Source: Streptomyces canus (lineage in GTDB: Bacteria > Actinomycetota > Actinomycetes > Streptomycetales > Streptomycetaceae). Taken from it: a stretch of DNA of 64,000 bases. A program made the translations under genes and the position numbers. The notes below the pieces were generated by a model. The model ran no database searches. It saw nothing but the letters and a program-made list of their open reading frames with translations, and had not been told where the DNA came from. The stretch spans positions 3,534,001 to 3,598,000 of the forward strand of contig NZ_JAUSWW010000001.1 of assembly GCF_030815415.1 (NCBI RefSeq), in the 5' to 3' direction. Below, one piece after another: positions 26,962 to 34,118 of this stretch. Numbering within the stretch: the first letter of the stretch is position 1; each line of letters begins with the position of its first letter.

Positions 26962-26994
26962 AGAGCGGGAGTCAGTCTCACTGACTCCCGCTCT
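26962..26994 (+). terminator. Element-borne terminator of tRNA-Arg
   Basis: Perfect 15-bp stem (26962-26976 with 26980-26994), loop CTC, followed by TTCTC. It is 55 bp beyond the tRNA and inside the element. The chromosome's own tRNA terminator now lies beyond attR at 44454-44491. The element thus supplies both the tRNA 3' end and a replacement terminator. Confidence 0.85.
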
Positions 26995-27127
26995 TTCTCA
27001 TTGCTGCGCACTGTTTGTGTGTGAGGAGCGTGTGAGCCACACACGAACGGGGAGCTTCTTACGTCGCGCACCGGAGAGAGGCTGAGCCCTCATATTCGGG
27101 GGCGGCCGTAGCTTTGATGTTGCGAGA

Positions 27128-28219
27128 ATGGCCGCCATGGCACGACGGCAAGCACCTGCATACGCCTGGCCCGGTCACCTCGTTCGAGGCCACACGGGAC
27201 AGCGTCTCGTCTATCTGGACCTCAACCACTGGATCAATCTGGCCAAGGCCGCTACGGGACACCGGACTGGGGGGCCGCACCAGTCGGCGCTCACTGCGGT
27301 GCAAGATGCTGCTAGTTCAGGGCAGTACCTCTTCCCCCTGTCTCTCACCCACTACATGGAAATGGCAGGGATTCAGGATCCCCGCCAGCGAGCCGACGTC
27401 GCCAATGTGATGGAAGAGGTCTCGGGCTTCACCACCTTGCTCTCCCGCACACACATCATGCGGCTGGAGGTTGAGGCAGCGCTTGACCGCGCATTCGACA
27501 CTGAATCACCGCATCTTGCAGATATCCATCTGCTGGGCCACGGCATCGGTCATGCCATGGGTAAGCGGGGCGGCTTGACTATCCGCTCAGCATCCGGTGA
27601 TGCCACAGACGAGGCTCGCGCCGCGTGTCCAGATGGGCCAGCAGCCTTTGATCTAATGCTGGCAAATGCACGTGAACAGCTTGAGCGCGCCGTGCTGCGA
27701 GGACCCACTGACGCCGAAGTACCAGACCTCAAGGCAAACGGGTGGGACCCGACCGTCGCTAAGAGAATCGCCGAAAACCGAGCGGAATCTGAGCGGCAAC
27801 TAGCTATACGTCTCGACAATGACCCGCAGTATTGGAACCGCTTGCGTGATGTAGTACAGGCCCGGTACATGTCTCTCGAAGTCATCGACATGCTCACTCA
27901 AGCACTCATCGACCGCGACAGAGACTTCGCTGAAGTAATCACGGACAGAGAGTCGATCAGGGCCTTCGCGGATTGCATGCCAAGCGCCGCCGTCCATACG
28001 ACCCTCACGGAAGCGGCCCACCGCAACCGCGAGAAGTCATGGCAGCCGAACGACATCTTCGATATCGATGCACTGAGCCTCGCGGTGCCGTATTGCGACA
28101 TGGTCGTAACTGAACGCTATGCATCACATGTCCTCCAAGCTGCCCACCTTCCACGAGGAATGGAAACTGAAGTAGTTCCCAAACTCAAGAACCTAGCAGA
28201 ATGGCTGGATCGCCAGTGA
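27128..28219 (+). CDS. Large PIN-like nuclease, cargo gene
   Basis: 363 residues, not recognised by name. The ends look like a PIN ribonuclease: Asp31 after a hydrophobic strand (LVYLDLNHWINL), Glu78 (LTHYMEM), then near the C-terminus Asp312/Asp314 (FDIDALS) and Asp324 (YCDMVVTERYASHVL). These match the four-acid metal site of PIN domains. About 200 helical, charged residues sit between Glu78 and the last acids, more than in VapC toxins. Codon use includes CTA, ATA and AGA, and GC is below the neighbours, so it is foreign. It stands alone between attL and int with no antitoxin partner visible. ATGs at 27128 and 27137 are both possible. The fold assignment is an inference from motifs. Confidence 0.7.
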   Translation: MAAMARRQAPAYAWPGHLVRGHTGQRLVYLDLNHWINLAKAATGHRTGGPHQSALTAVQDAASSGQYLFPLSLTHYMEMAGIQDPRQRADVANVMEEVSGFTTLLSRTHIMRLEVEAALDRAFDTESPHLADIHLLGHGIGHAMGKRGGLTIRSASGDATDEARAACPDGPAAFDLMLANAREQLERAVLRGPTDAEVPDLKANGWDPTVAKRIAENRAESERQLAIRLDNDPQYWNRLRDVVQARYMSLEVIDMLTQALIDRDRDFAEVITDRESIRAFADCMPSAAVHTTLTEAAHRNREKSWQPNDIFDIDALSLAVPYCDMVVTERYASHVLQAAHLPRGMETEVVPKLKNLAEWLDRQ

Positions 28220-28259
28220 GTGTGCGGCCACGCGACCGCACACTCACACGAAGAGGCCC

Positions 28260-29723
28260 CTACCCCCAGCCCATGGTCTTTTCGATCTTCTTGTTGTTTT
28301 CCTCCTCGCTGTCGTCGATAACGCCCGCATAGCGGCGGTGGATGACTTCCGGGGAGTTGCCCGCACGGCGGGCCACCTCGGCTACGGGGAGGCCGGCGCG
28401 GAGCCAGTTCGTGATGCACGTGGCCCGCAGGTGGTACGGCTTCCGGGCCAAGGGCGAGTCCACCTTGTCCGGCGGGAGCGCCAGCGGCCGGGCTTCCTGC
28501 CACACCCGCCAGTAGCTGGACGTGCCGAGCAAGTCTCCTCGCTCATTCGGGAAGAGTCGCCCGTCCTTCGCAGTGCCGAATTCCTTCAGGTGCGCCCGGA
28601 GCATGGCCACGAGCACAGGAGGAATCGGTACCGGCCGATCGGCGCCAGGCTCCCGTGATTTCAGCCCTCTTCTATCGTGGCGCTCCCCTGAGTCGGTCCA
28701 GCGCTTACCCGAGATCGGACGCGTCTCACGGAGAGTCAGGGTCCCCCATCCCGTCTCGGGAAGATGGCAGTCTGCGAACCGGAGCCCGACCACTTCCGCC
28801 GGACGCATCGCCGCGTACAGGATGCAACCGAAGAATGCGACAAGGCGCCTCCCCCGATTGCGGTGAACCGAGCCGACATACGAGACAGCTATGAGAAGTT
28901 GCCTCCCCTGCGTCTCGTTGACCAAGACCCGACGGTCCACCCTGTCACTCCCGGGGGAGGCCGGCCGTTTCACTCCCGCAAGCGGGTTGGCGTCGAGATA
29001 CCCCTCCTGAATCGCGTACTCCATCGCTGTGTTGAACCCGCGACGGCGGCGCCTGTAGGTATCCGCTGCCGCCGGTTTGTCGTCCAGCCTGAACGACAGT
29101 CGATAGTGGACGTCTCGAACGACCCGGGGCTCCCCAAGGGCCGACAGAGGGAGGGCGTGAGCTGAGAGCCACGCACAGGTCTTCTCCAGCTCCTGCGGGG
29201 GCTCTTCGTCCTTGTGGTTGGGTACGACCGCCCACCGCACGGCGCGCCGGACGTCTTCCAACTCCGGCGCTCCCGGGCTCTCCCCCATCATGCCGAGAGC
29301 TGCGGTTGCGAGACTGTCCGCAAGTCCTTCGCGGGTCTTGGCGGCGGCCGTACGCCAACGGACTCCCATGTACTCGCGGGCGAAGTCCCACCACGACGGG
29401 TCTGGCCGGGTGTTCGCCTTTGCCTTCTCTGCCGCTGCTCGGAGTTCAGATTCAGGAACTCCTGTCTCCACATCGAAAGCCTCGCCCTTGCGCATGGCGC
29501 GCCACAGCTCAGATCGGCGGCTCTCGGCAAGAGCCGACGTTGCGAAGGTGGCGTGATGCACCTTCCCGGCAACCTTCCAACGGATTTGATGGGGCGCCGA
29601 CTTGCTGGAAATTCTGCTGACTTTCCAGACCCGAACGGCGGTGGAGAGCGTCGGCTCTTCAGCAGCGTCCGGGCGCTCGCTCTCGCGAGCGCCCGGAACT
29701 GCACTGGTCTTGCGATGGTTCAC
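28260..29723 (-). CDS. int: Tyrosine recombinase integrase of the AICE
   Basis: 487 residues. Catalyses attP x attB recombination and, with Xis, excision. The N-terminal arm-binding/SAM-like region reaches about residue 300; the catalytic domain carries the box I Arg in AAMRPAEVVGL, the box II Arg in PYHLRATC (the usual LRH His is Ala), and the nucleophile Tyr in PEVIHRRYAG. Its ATG overlaps the xis stop by four bases, so both are translated together at the end of the long leftward operon. It is adjacent to attL apart from the PIN-like gene. Confidence 0.95.
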   Translation of the reverse strand: MNHRKTSAVPGARESERPDAAEEPTLSTAVRVWKVSRISSKSAPHQIRWKVAGKVHHATFATSALAESRRSELWRAMRKGEAFDVETGVPESELRAAAEKAKANTRPDPSWWDFAREYMGVRWRTAAAKTREGLADSLATAALGMMGESPGAPELEDVRRAVRWAVVPNHKDEEPPQELEKTCAWLSAHALPLSALGEPRVVRDVHYRLSFRLDDKPAAADTYRRRRRGFNTAMEYAIQEGYLDANPLAGVKRPASPGSDRVDRRVLVNETQGRQLLIAVSYVGSVHRNRGRRLVAFFGCILYAAMRPAEVVGLRFADCHLPETGWGTLTLRETRPISGKRWTDSGERHDRRGLKSREPGADRPVPIPPVLVAMLRAHLKEFGTAKDGRLFPNERGDLLGTSSYWRVWQEARPLALPPDKVDSPLARKPYHLRATCITNWLRAGLPVAEVARRAGNSPEVIHRRYAGVIDDSEEENNKKIEKTMGWG

Positions 29724-29905
29724 GCGGCTTCCTCCAGAGCAGCAATCCAGCGCTCCAGTTCCGAACGACGAATGCGCACGGACCCGTTCGGGAGCTTGAT
29801 GGCTTTCGGCCCTTTCCTCGTCTGCCGCCAGCGGTAGAAGGTCGACAGAGGTACGCCGATTTCCTCGATGACTTGAGAGATCGTGAGCATCTCGTCACGC
29901 GCCAC
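29720..29905 (-). CDS. xis: Excisionase, MerR-like helix-turn-helix
   Basis: 61 residues from a GTG at 29905, 8 bases after GGAGGG. Winged-helix of the excisionase/AlpA type: LTISQVIEEIGVPLSTFYRWRQ, wing KLPNGSVRIRRSELERWI. It directs the integrase to excise the element by bending DNA at the att arms. It overlaps the ATPase gene end by 11 bp and int by 4 bp, so it is coupled on both sides. Confidence 0.92.
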   Translation of the reverse strand: MARDEMLTISQVIEEIGVPLSTFYRWRQTRKGPKAIKLPNGSVRIRRSELERWIAALEEAA

Positions 29906-31070
29906 GGCCGGTTCCCTCCGAGTTCTCGCCTGGGGACCGGGAGTCGGACAGGTGGGACAGTCCCGGTTCCGGCTGTCCCGCCCCTTCGTGCAGGTCAGGG
30001 GGCGCACTGGGACAGTCGGACACCTGGGACACCCCCGGCGTGCCCTCCGTCCGGGTCTCGGTGTCCGGGTAGTACCGGCCGGCTCCGTCCTTGGTGAGCT
30101 GTCCGTCTGCGGCCATGCGGGAGCAGGTGCGGCGGACGTTCTCGGCATCGAGCTGCGGCAGTGCGGCGACGATGTCCTTGGGCCGGGCGCCGGGGTGGGC
30201 GCGGACGTGTCGCAGGATGGCCGCACGAGTGTCGCCGATGGTGTGGTCGGTGACCGGGCCGTCAAGCATCTGCCAGGCGCCGGAGGCAGCTTGGAACTGA
30301 AGCGCGTACTCGGCTTCGTCGACGTCGCGGCCGGTGACGTGCAGGATGCCGTCTGCTTGCCCGCGTGCCCGCTTCAGTACGAGGGTGGCGTCTGCGGCTC
30401 CGGCGATGCCGTTGGTGCCGGACACCTCGGTCAGGAAGTCGTCTGAGCCCGCCTTGCGGACGTGGTGTACGAGCACCACGGCGATGCCGTAGTGGTCGGC
30501 GATCCGCTTGGCGTAGCCGACGGCGACATAGTCCGCATCGTAGGCGGACACGCCCTGGGGTGCTTGGCCACGCATCTTGGCGAACACGTCGATGACGACC
30601 ATGCGGGCGTCCGGGTTGCGCTCCAGCCATCCGGCGATGGCGTCGCTGCCGCCCTGGGGGAAGGGCGGGCATTCGGTGACCAACGTCAGCCCGGCCGGGG
30701 CCGGTTGCCCTCCCAGCATCTTGCCCATGCGGGTCTGGAGACGGCGCGGGGTGTCTTCCAGAGCGAGGTAGAGCACCGGGCCACTGTCGACCGGCAGGGA
30801 GCCGAAGGCATGCCCGCCGGAAGCGACCGCGAGGGCGAGTCCGAGGGATAGCCAGGACTTGCCCACCTTGGGAGGTCCGGCGAGCAGGCTGACGCCCTCA
30901 GCGAGGATGCCGGGCACCGCCCATTTCGGCTCGGGGAAGTCTGCCGCCATGAGCTGATCCGCAGTCCAAGCCGTGCGGGGGCGCTCCCGCTTGGGCAGTT
31001 CGCGCGGGGCCGCCTGGGGGTCGCTGGGGACGGAGTACAGGTGCAGTGGGGGGATCGGGTTGCCGTTCAT
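29895..31070 (-). CDS. RecA-like ATPase of the replication module
   Basis: 391 residues. AAA_25/RepA-type ATPase core: P-loop GPPKVGKS at 65-72, Walker B RMVVIDVFAK, then VLVHHVRKAG. A winged-helix region follows (about 290-345). The last 50 residues are Ser/Pro/Gly-rich and are encoded by an iteron-like repeat array, so this DNA is probably constrained by its cis role. It pairs with the Prim-Pol gene upstream, which it overlaps by four bases. Likely role: replicative helicase or origin loader for the excised circle. Confidence 0.85.
   Translation of the reverse strand: MNGNPIPPLHLYSVPSDPQAAPRELPKRERPRTAWTADQLMAADFPEPKWAVPGILAEGVSLLAGPPKVGKSWLSLGLALAVASGGHAFGSLPVDSGPVLYLALEDTPRRLQTRMGKMLGGQPAPAGLTLVTECPPFPQGGSDAIAGWLERNPDARMVVIDVFAKMRGQAPQGVSAYDADYVAVGYAKRIADHYGIAVVLVHHVRKAGSDDFLTEVSGTNGIAGAADATLVLKRARGQADGILHVTGRDVDEAEYALQFQAASGAWQMLDGPVTDHTIGDTRAAILRHVRAHPGARPKDIVAALPQLDAENVRRTCSRMAADGQLTKDGAGRYYPDTETRTEGTPGVSQVSDCPSAPPDLHEGAGQPEPGLSHLSDSRSPGENSEGTGRGA
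29943..30032. repeat. Iteron-like repeats in the end of the ATPase gene
   Basis: Several copies of a GGACAG/GGACAC-plus-TGGGACA motif, for example at 29943-29960, 29971-29980 and 30009-30032. The 24-bp block at 30009-30032 recurs exactly, inverted, at 44112-44135, and 17 bp of 29943-29959 recur inverted at 44184-44200. The arrangement suggests a replication origin or recombinase arm sites. Confidence 0.75.
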
Positions 31071-31966
31071 GCCGCGACCGTCCGGGGCCGGTTGGCTCCG
31101 GCCCGCAGGCCGGATGCGATGGTGCGGCGCGCCTCGCGCTCGCCCTGGCCGACGCTGAGCCCGGCCGCGACGAGCCGCTCGGTCACGTCGTGCGCGTCCA
31201 GCTCGCCCCCGGCGACCAGTTGCCCGAGTGCGACAGAGGCGATGTAGAGGGCGGTGTTGTGCTCGTGCTCGCCGGAGCCGGTGACGCGAGCCAACTCGCC
31301 GTTGAGCGCGGCGTTCAGGAACCTGCCGCGCCGGTCGCGTGCGGTCAGCGGCACCGTGACCGGGCGCTGCGGGGGCAGTGGGGCGGGGCGTAGCAGTTCC
31401 GCCAGCCAGCCCGGCAATGGAGCCACCGGAGCGTCATGGGCGACCATGTAGGGGTTTCCGGCGAAGGTGCTGCCCGCGCCGACCACGAGCCCGCCGACGG
31501 CGCGGGTGTCGACCTTCCAGCCGAGCCCGCGGGTGCTGTCTCCGGCCGTGTTGCGCAGCGCTTCGCCCTTGGGCGCGGCGAAGTACAGGTGAATGCCACC
31601 GCTCCAGGTGCGCACCGTGTACGTGTCGGCGGGAAACGGCTGGCCGTGGCGCTCGCAGAGTACGGCGAGCACGTCGGCGCCGTCCGTGACGCCGTGCTCC
31701 GCCCAATCGGCCGGCGGGGTGTCACCCGGGTGCTTGGGCCTGTCAAGGTCGATGATGACCAGCCGGGAGGGACCGGCCGCGATGCCGACGTTGTACGGGG
31801 AGTGCGTCCAGCACCGGGCGATGCGCTCACGGTCGGTGGTGGCGCGGGTCTCCCAGTCGCGAACGGAGGGGCGCTTGTCGTTGGGGATGAGGGGGAAGAC
31901 GTGCCAGTCGCGCGACGCTGCGTCAAGCGCTGCGGCGAGCTGGGCAGAGCCGTCCAGTTCAGGCAT
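31067..31966 (-). CDS. Bifunctional DNA primase/polymerase (Prim-Pol), AICE replication protein
   Basis: 299 residues from the ATG at 31966. The Prim-Pol signature is clear: RLVIIDLD (Asp73, Asp75) for metal binding and WSGGIHLYF (Ser121, His125) for the nucleotide. A basic linker and an alpha-helical C-terminal region follow (HNTALYIASVALGQLVAGGE). It would start replication of the excised circle, in place of the RepSA or RepAM proteins of other AICEs. A conserved hairpin leader precedes it. It overlaps the ATPase gene by ATGA. Confidence 0.92.
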   Translation of the reverse strand: MPELDGSAQLAAALDAASRDWHVFPLIPNDKRPSVRDWETRATTDRERIARCWTHSPYNVGIAAGPSRLVIIDLDRPKHPGDTPPADWAEHGVTDGADVLAVLCERHGQPFPADTYTVRTWSGGIHLYFAAPKGEALRNTAGDSTRGLGWKVDTRAVGGLVVGAGSTFAGNPYMVAHDAPVAPLPGWLAELLRPAPLPPQRPVTVPLTARDRRGRFLNAALNGELARVTGSGEHEHNTALYIASVALGQLVAGGELDAHDVTERLVAAGLSVGQGEREARRTIASGLRAGANRPRTVAA

Positions 31967-32004
31967 GCTGGAGGTCTCCTGTTCTGTCGAAGGGACAAGG
32001 GGAA

Positions 32005-32046
32005 ACCGGGGCGGCCGTGGTCTTGTGGTGAGAGACGGCCGCCCCG
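32005..32046 (-). ncRNA. Leader hairpin H1 before the Prim-Pol gene
   Basis: Perfect 13-bp GC stem (32005-32017 with 32034-32046) and a 16-base loop, in the ssb-primpol gap. The following leader (31984-32004) and loop resemble those at 39534-39594, and the loop motif GGTGAG (plus-strand reading) is shared with 36395-36435. It may be an attenuator or an RNA-binding site, or a simple terminator. Confidence 0.65.
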
Positions 32047-32053
32047 GGCGCAT

Positions 32054-32554
32054 CTAGAACGGGGGCTCTTCGCTGTACTTCGTGTCGCCGGAAGCGGCCG
32101 GAGCGGGCGTGCCCCATCCGCCGACGGCCGGAGCCGCGGTGTTCCACGCGTCGGCGGCCGGGCCGGAGCCAGAGGCGCCGCCGTTGCGCTGGACGCGTTC
32201 GACCTTGGCCGTGGCGAACTGGAGCGAGGGGCCGATGTCGTCGACTTCCAGGCCGAGCATCGAGCGGTTCTCACGCTGCTCGTTCTGCCAGTTGTGCTGA
32301 CGCAGACGGCCGGTGACGACTACGCGCATGCCCTTGGTCAAACTCTCGGCGATGTGCTGGGCGAGGTCGCGCCAAGCGGTGCAGCGCAGGAACATCGCGG
32401 TGCCGTCCTGCCACTGGCCGGTGGCCTTGTCGTAACGGCGCGGGGTGGACGCGACGGAGAACTTGACCAGGGCGGCGCCGCTCGGGGTGAACCGCAGCTC
32501 GGGGTCTGCGGCGAGGTTGCCGACGACGGTGATGGAGGTCTCTCCCACGGACAT
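32054..32554 (-). CDS. ssb: Single-stranded DNA-binding protein
   Basis: 166 residues from the ATG at 32554. N-terminal OB-fold with typical SSB motifs (ITVVGNLAADPELRFTPSGAALVKFSVA, WRDLAQHIAESLTKGMRVVVTGRL). The tail is Gly/Ala/Pro-rich and ends in an acidic-aromatic tip, EEPPF, like the protein-interaction tip of other SSBs. It serves the replication module. It follows the MazG-like gene after 5 bp. Confidence 0.96.
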   Translation of the reverse strand: MSVGETSITVVGNLAADPELRFTPSGAALVKFSVASTPRRYDKATGQWQDGTAMFLRCTAWRDLAQHIAESLTKGMRVVVTGRLRQHNWQNEQRENRSMLGLEVDDIGPSLQFATAKVERVQRNGGASGSGPAADAWNTAAPAVGGWGTPAPAASGDTKYSEEPPF

Positions 32555-32559
32555 GTGGA

Positions 32560-32892
32560 TCACTCGCTTTCGGTGTGCGTGTGGGCGTTGAGCCGCCCGG
32601 CGGCGGCGTGCAGCTTGGCGTCCAGGACGACGGGCGGGACGGCGGTGAAGGCATGCAGGGCGACGGCGGCGGCGATGATGACGTCGCACAGTTCGTCGGC
32701 CACGTCCGCCGGGGTGTGGGTGGTGCCCTTGCGGGGGTTCTGGCCGGTAACGCCGATGTACGCGGCGGCGGCTTCGCCCGCCTCCTCGGTCACCTTCATC
32801 AGCCGCATAGCCCTCTCGTGCTCTCCCGCGCCGTTCGCGGCGTTCAAGGTGGCGGCGATGCTGGCCGTGACGGTCCACAGGCCCGCGGTCAT
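32560..32892 (-). CDS. MazG-like nucleotide pyrophosphohydrolase
   Basis: 110 residues. The all-alpha NTP-PPase metal motifs are KVTEEAGEAAAAY and ADELCDVIIAAAVAL (EExxE and ExxD). Small MazG-like enzymes hydrolyse unusual or excess NTPs. In this operon it could tune nucleotide pools or ppGpp during transfer, which is inference only. It overlaps the preceding membrane-protein gene by four bases. Confidence 0.85.
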   Translation of the reverse strand: MTAGLWTVTASIAATLNAANGAGEHERAMRLMKVTEEAGEAAAAYIGVTGQNPRKGTTHTPADVADELCDVIIAAAVALHAFTAVPPVVLDAKLHAAAGRLNAHTHTESE

Positions 32893-33491
32893 GCTGACTC
32901 CCTCTCGGCGGTGGGGAGTTCGGGCAGGCCCGCGCGTTCCAGGGCGGCGGGGTCGAAGCCGGGCAGGGCGGCGCGGGTGACGAGTGCCTGTGCGAGGGAT
33001 TCGGCGTAGGCGGCGCCGCTGCGGGCCACTTCGATCTGTGTGGTGGAGCGAAGCGTTTCGACGCGCTCGATGTGGGCGTACTCCTCGCGCCGCTCGCTCG
33101 TCTGCCGCTCATACGCGACCGTCTCGCGGCGGTCGGTGCGCCAGTAGCGAGCGGCCAGGCCGTAGGCGCCGGCGGTGGCCAGCGACCACAGCAGCAGCGG
33201 CAGCGGCAGGCCGTCGGCGTATCCGGCCACCCCGGCGAAGGCGAGGGCGCCGGAGGCGGCGAACGCGGTGCCCACGAGGACGGAGTCGCCGGTGGCGTTG
33301 GCCGCAACCACGCCCGCGGCACCGGCCCCCAGGGACAGAGCGGTCATCAACACGGCGTTGCCGACACTGTGTTCGGCGCCGTTGGCGTTCCAGATGCGGG
33401 CCAGCGCGAGCACGGTCGTGGTGGCGAGGGCGGGCGCGGCCTTGGGCAGGGCTTCGGCGAGCCAGTGCCGGGCGGTGGTGGACTCGTTCAC
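32889..33491 (-). CDS. SpdB-like spread membrane protein
   Basis: 200 residues from a GTG at 33491, 8 bases after GGGAG. About four hydrophobic helices at 20-130, then a basic and helical cytoplasmic region (RTDRRETVAYERQTSERREEYAHIERVE). The layout and place between traB and replication genes fit the Spd proteins, which help spread transferred DNA through the recipient mycelium. Sequence similarity to known SpdB is only presumed. Confidence 0.65.
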   Translation of the reverse strand: MNESTTARHWLAEALPKAAPALATTTVLALARIWNANGAEHSVGNAVLMTALSLGAGAAGVVAANATGDSVLVGTAFAASGALAFAGVAGYADGLPLPLLLWSLATAGAYGLAARYWRTDRRETVAYERQTSERREEYAHIERVETLRSTTQIEVARSGAAYAESLAQALVTRAALPGFDPAALERAGLPELPTAERESA

Positions 33492-33510
33492 GGGAGTCTC
33501 TCCCTTGCGT

Positions 33511-33705
33511 TCAGTTGCCGAGCTGGGACAGGAAGCGGGCGAATGACGCCACCAGGTCGCGGACGGGCCCGTAGGCGCCGGTCCCGGCGGTGAAGAAGCC
33601 GAACAGGAACAGCACCACCGCGCCACCCGCGTTGGCGCCCCGGGTCTTGACGGCAACGACGGAGGCGATGCCGAAGAGCAGCACGGCGGAAATGGTCAGA
33701 GTCAT
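33511..33705 (-). CDS. Small two-helix membrane protein (spread-type)
   Basis: 64 residues from the ATG at 33705. Two transmembrane helices (about 3-19 and 26-46), basic turn KTRGAN between. The ATG overlaps the stop of the upstream zinc-motif gene by four bases. Small proteins of this kind are usual between traB and replication genes on Streptomyces conjugative elements. The function is not known. Confidence 0.7.
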   Translation of the reverse strand: MTLTISAVLLFGIASVVAVKTRGANAGGAVVLFLFGFFTAGTGAYGPVRDLVASFARFLSQLGN

Positions 33706-33977
33706 CGCGAGCCCTCCGGACGCGGGGTGTCGGTGCCTGCGCGGTAGATGCGGGCGAAGCGGTTGTAGAGCCAGCGGCCGATGCGGATGCGCTTGCCGGT
33801 CGCGTGGCAGCGGCGGCAGTCCTTGCCACGCTTGGGCCGCCCCTTGCGGTCGGCCTTGAGCTTGTGGCCCATGCCGTGGCACTTGCGGCAGTCGCCGAAC
33901 GGCGAGGCCGCACACACAGCGACGTAACACAGCGTGACGCCGATGAGCAGGGTGATAGCGAGCAGGATCAGGGGCAT
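33702..33977 (-). CDS. Membrane-anchored protein with DnaJ-like CxxC zinc motifs
   Basis: 91 residues. An N-terminal transmembrane helix (about 3-24) is followed by two CRxCHxxGxx motifs (Cys30/Cys33 and Cys54/Cys57), very like half of a DnaJ zinc finger, and a basic tail. It probably binds zinc in the cytoplasm at the membrane. First gene after traB; coupled by ATGA to the next small membrane protein. A role as a helper of the TraB channel is possible but unproven. Confidence 0.75.
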   Translation of the reverse strand: MPLILLAITLLIGVTLCYVAVCAASPFGDCRKCHGMGHKLKADRKGRPKRGKDCRRCHATGKRIRIGRWLYNRFARIYRAGTDTPRPEGSR

Positions 33978-34020
33978 GAAAAGCCCTCCCAGGCGGTTTC
34001 CAGGGGTTTCCGCAGGTGGG

Positions 34021-34106
34021 CCGCTATCCGCTAGCGGCCTGATCAGACGGGGTATAGGGCGCTAGCGGGGCCGCTAACGTTAGCGGGGTGTGCCGCTATC
34101 GTTAGC
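34021..34106. promoter_or_regulatory. Candidate clt locus: clustered CCGCTANC octamers
   Basis: Seven copies of CCGCTANC in both orientations within about 80 bp, at 34021, 34028, 34030 (inverted), 34061 (inverted), 34071, 34079 (inverted) and 34093, plus a partial copy near 34101. They form a 10-bp palindrome at 34028-34037 and a 16-bp palindrome at 34071-34086. In known Streptomyces plasmids the TraB recognition repeats lie beside traB. This cluster starts 13 bp past the traB stop. Confidence 0.7.
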
Positions 34107-34118
34107 AACCCCGGAGCC

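Noticed and set aside
32889..33656. A longer start for the SpdB-like protein at 33656
   Set aside because: The extra 55 residues are Cys/Pro/Ser-rich and overlap the 64-residue membrane protein in another frame. The GTG at 33491 has a good ribosome site.
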